Positions 62,757-64,000 of a stretch of DNA of 64,000 nucleotides are shown here, one piece after another. Location of the stretch: contig OZ026618.1 of NCBI GenBank assembly GCA_964020975.1, positions 39,994,446 through 40,058,445 on the forward strand. The letters are read 5' to 3'. The stretch's first letter is position 1; each line of letters starts with the position of its first letter. The position numbers and the translations under genes were made by a program. The notes under the pieces are model-generated. The model was not told the origin of the DNA. It ran no database searches and worked only from the letters and a program-made list of their open reading frames with translations. Source of the stretch: Hermodice carunculata (Eukaryota > Annelida > Polychaeta > Eunicida > Amphinomidae).

Positions 62757-62935
62757 CACTGGACCATGACCATTTGAAAACAGTTGGTTGAGACCCATGT
62801 GACCCAAGACACAGCCCTCGCAAGCTTCAAGTGGATCTAGCCCACGATTTTTGAGAAGAAGAAGGAATGTAAATTGTGGATGACGGACAGAAAACGATGG
62901 ACATCTCATCACAAAGCTTATCTGACTGATAAGTC
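62757..62935 (+). repeat. single unit end of the satellite family
   Basis: 'actggaccatgaccatttga', 'gttg-agacccatg' and 'gatttttgagaagaagaa' lead to 'gtaaattgtggatgacggac', which corresponds in order to 4440-4575. The match ends in the same 'gatgga-gacagac'-like motif followed by 'aaagctta'. Confidence 0.7.
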
Positions 62936-63555
62936 AGTTCAGCTAATGAAAGCTTATATTTTGCACATTTGAGAATTTTAAAATCGTGACATAAAAATTG
63001 TAGCCAGCAGGTAAGTGAAGTTAATTTGATATGCAAGATATCAGGGTCCATTTCGTAATAACTTCACTTCAAGATGTGTCATTTTGATACCTGAATTTAA
63101 TCAAGCAGGGTTTATGTTAAATAATTTAGCAGGTGTCCTGCTCTGCAAAAACAACTGCTCCGCGAAAACAACTGAGCAGGACTCGATATAAAGACTTTTA
63201 CACACTAGCCAAAATAACAAAAATGCATAAGTTAACAAGAGTTTTTCATACATTTTGGCTAGAATACTGTGTTTGAACTAAATGTAAACAATCACTAAGC
63301 AGTATGGCTGGTGACAGGTGCTTATTTAATTTCAAGCCATGGGCCACTGTGTCTTTTCAGCGGACAGCAGATGTGAACTCCAAATAAGTGCATATTGAGA
63401 TAAATCAAGAAGACCATGATGGTCCTGGCTCAGCTGACAAACACCTGGAGCATCACAACTGCATATGTACTGTAACCAGACCTATGCCACAATTCATCAA
63501 CAAGATCAAAGTCATCGTGCAAATAGTTATCAACCTATAAATGAACAGTTAAATT
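62936..63555. other. no supported gene
   Basis: Contains a local repeat of 'gcaaaaacaactgctc' and 'gcgaaaacaactgagc' near 63,145-63,175. Otherwise unremarkable. Confidence 0.4.
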
Positions 63556-63840
63556 TACATAGGTGGCCCTGTGACCTTGGGAACGATGTCAAGATCACCC
63601 ATGTACTGTGTAAGTTTGGCCTTTGATTAGGACAACCACCATGTGCAGCATCAAGGTTTAAGTTAAAATATTTCTTAATTTATCAAGTGAACTATAAAAT
63701 TCGTGTAAATGTCCCCATAACCTTGGGGTGTGGGGTCAAGGTCACTCAAAAACTGTCTAAAGTTGGTCGTTATAAAGGACAACAAGCATGTGAGTGAATT
63801 CCATTTAACTTTACCTGTGACCTCAAAAAGCAGGTCAGCA
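63556..63840 (+). repeat. dispersed repeat related to 1950-2283, two subunits
   Basis: Subunits around 63,560 and 63,710 share 'ccttgggaacgatgtcaag' or 'ccttggggtgtggggtcaag', 'ggtcactca', 'actgt-taagtttgg-c' and 'catgtg-agcatc'. They match the block ahead of the left satellite array in sequence and orientation. Confidence 0.65.
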
Positions 63841-64000
63841 TCACTATTCTTCGGCCCCTGTCTCGTCCTTATAGCCAAAGTGTTCCTGTGCACTTTAAAA
63901 GCAATAGGAGACATTCATATTAAACTGCGATCCTGTTCACTTCTTGTGTTGCCGGGGCAAGAGACTGATGGTTCCACCATGATCAGGGCAGATTTGTATT

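Overview
This is a 64 kb piece of an AT-rich animal genome, dense in transposons and microsatellites. It contains no host gene I can name. The mix of element families (a PHD/SGNH LINE, a THAP plus YqaJ DNA transposon, a Penelope-like relic, hAT and CR1/Jockey-type relics, tRNA-derived SINE ends, MITEs, and 'accaagtttgaagtaaatctgg' satellites) fits a marine invertebrate. The repeated short palindrome TAGGCCTA is something I associate with echinoderm-type genomes. A deuterostome (echinoderm, hemichordate or amphioxus) is my preferred reading, and a mollusc is not excluded. No prokaryotic features, rRNA genes or functional tRNA genes were seen.

Layout. Positions 0.9-4.6 kb hold a degenerate satellite array; related units recur at 62.7-63.9 kb in the same orientation. 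Positions 4.87-6.05 kb (-) hold a Penelope-like RT relic. Positions 9.6 kb (+) and 14.5-14.9 kb (-) carry two relatives of one unrecognised coding repeat. At 11.8-12.8 kb (-) lies a decayed unrecognised gene, at 16.3-17.1 kb (+) a probable hAT relic, and at 20.6-22.2 kb (-) a Jockey/CR1-type LINE relic. From 24 to 32 kb the sequence is mostly non-coding, with a long hairpin, a 31-bp minisatellite, two MITEs and a coding relic beside one MITE.

The centrepiece is a nearly complete 7.1 kb LINE at 34,156-41,299 (+). ORF1 encodes an N-terminal domain, a PHD finger, a coiled coil, an SGNH esterase and a repetitive RG-rich tail. ORF2 encodes an AP endonuclease, RT and a terminal zinc knuckle. It carries only a few disabling changes. 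Two diverged direct repeats lie outside it, and an older LINE relic follows at 41.7-44.1 kb.

Positions 44.4-49.9 kb look like a decayed two-gene DNA transposon of the ISL2EU (PIF/Harbinger-related) kind. A rightward gene has a SWIM-type zinc finger and YqaJ nuclease, split by an intron. A leftward two-exon gene has a THAP domain and the start of a transposase. The two genes converge on a tandem-repeat and T-rich middle.

Positions 52-55 kb contain an old tandem duplication with a 1.17 kb length difference. Positions 55.8-58.6 kb contain a very recent, nearly identical triplication of about 0.9 kb units. Positions 60.8-61.35 kb (-) carry a sizeable open exon of an unnamed repeat-linked family, whose flank has a relative at 26 kb. 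The rest is AT-rich non-coding sequence.
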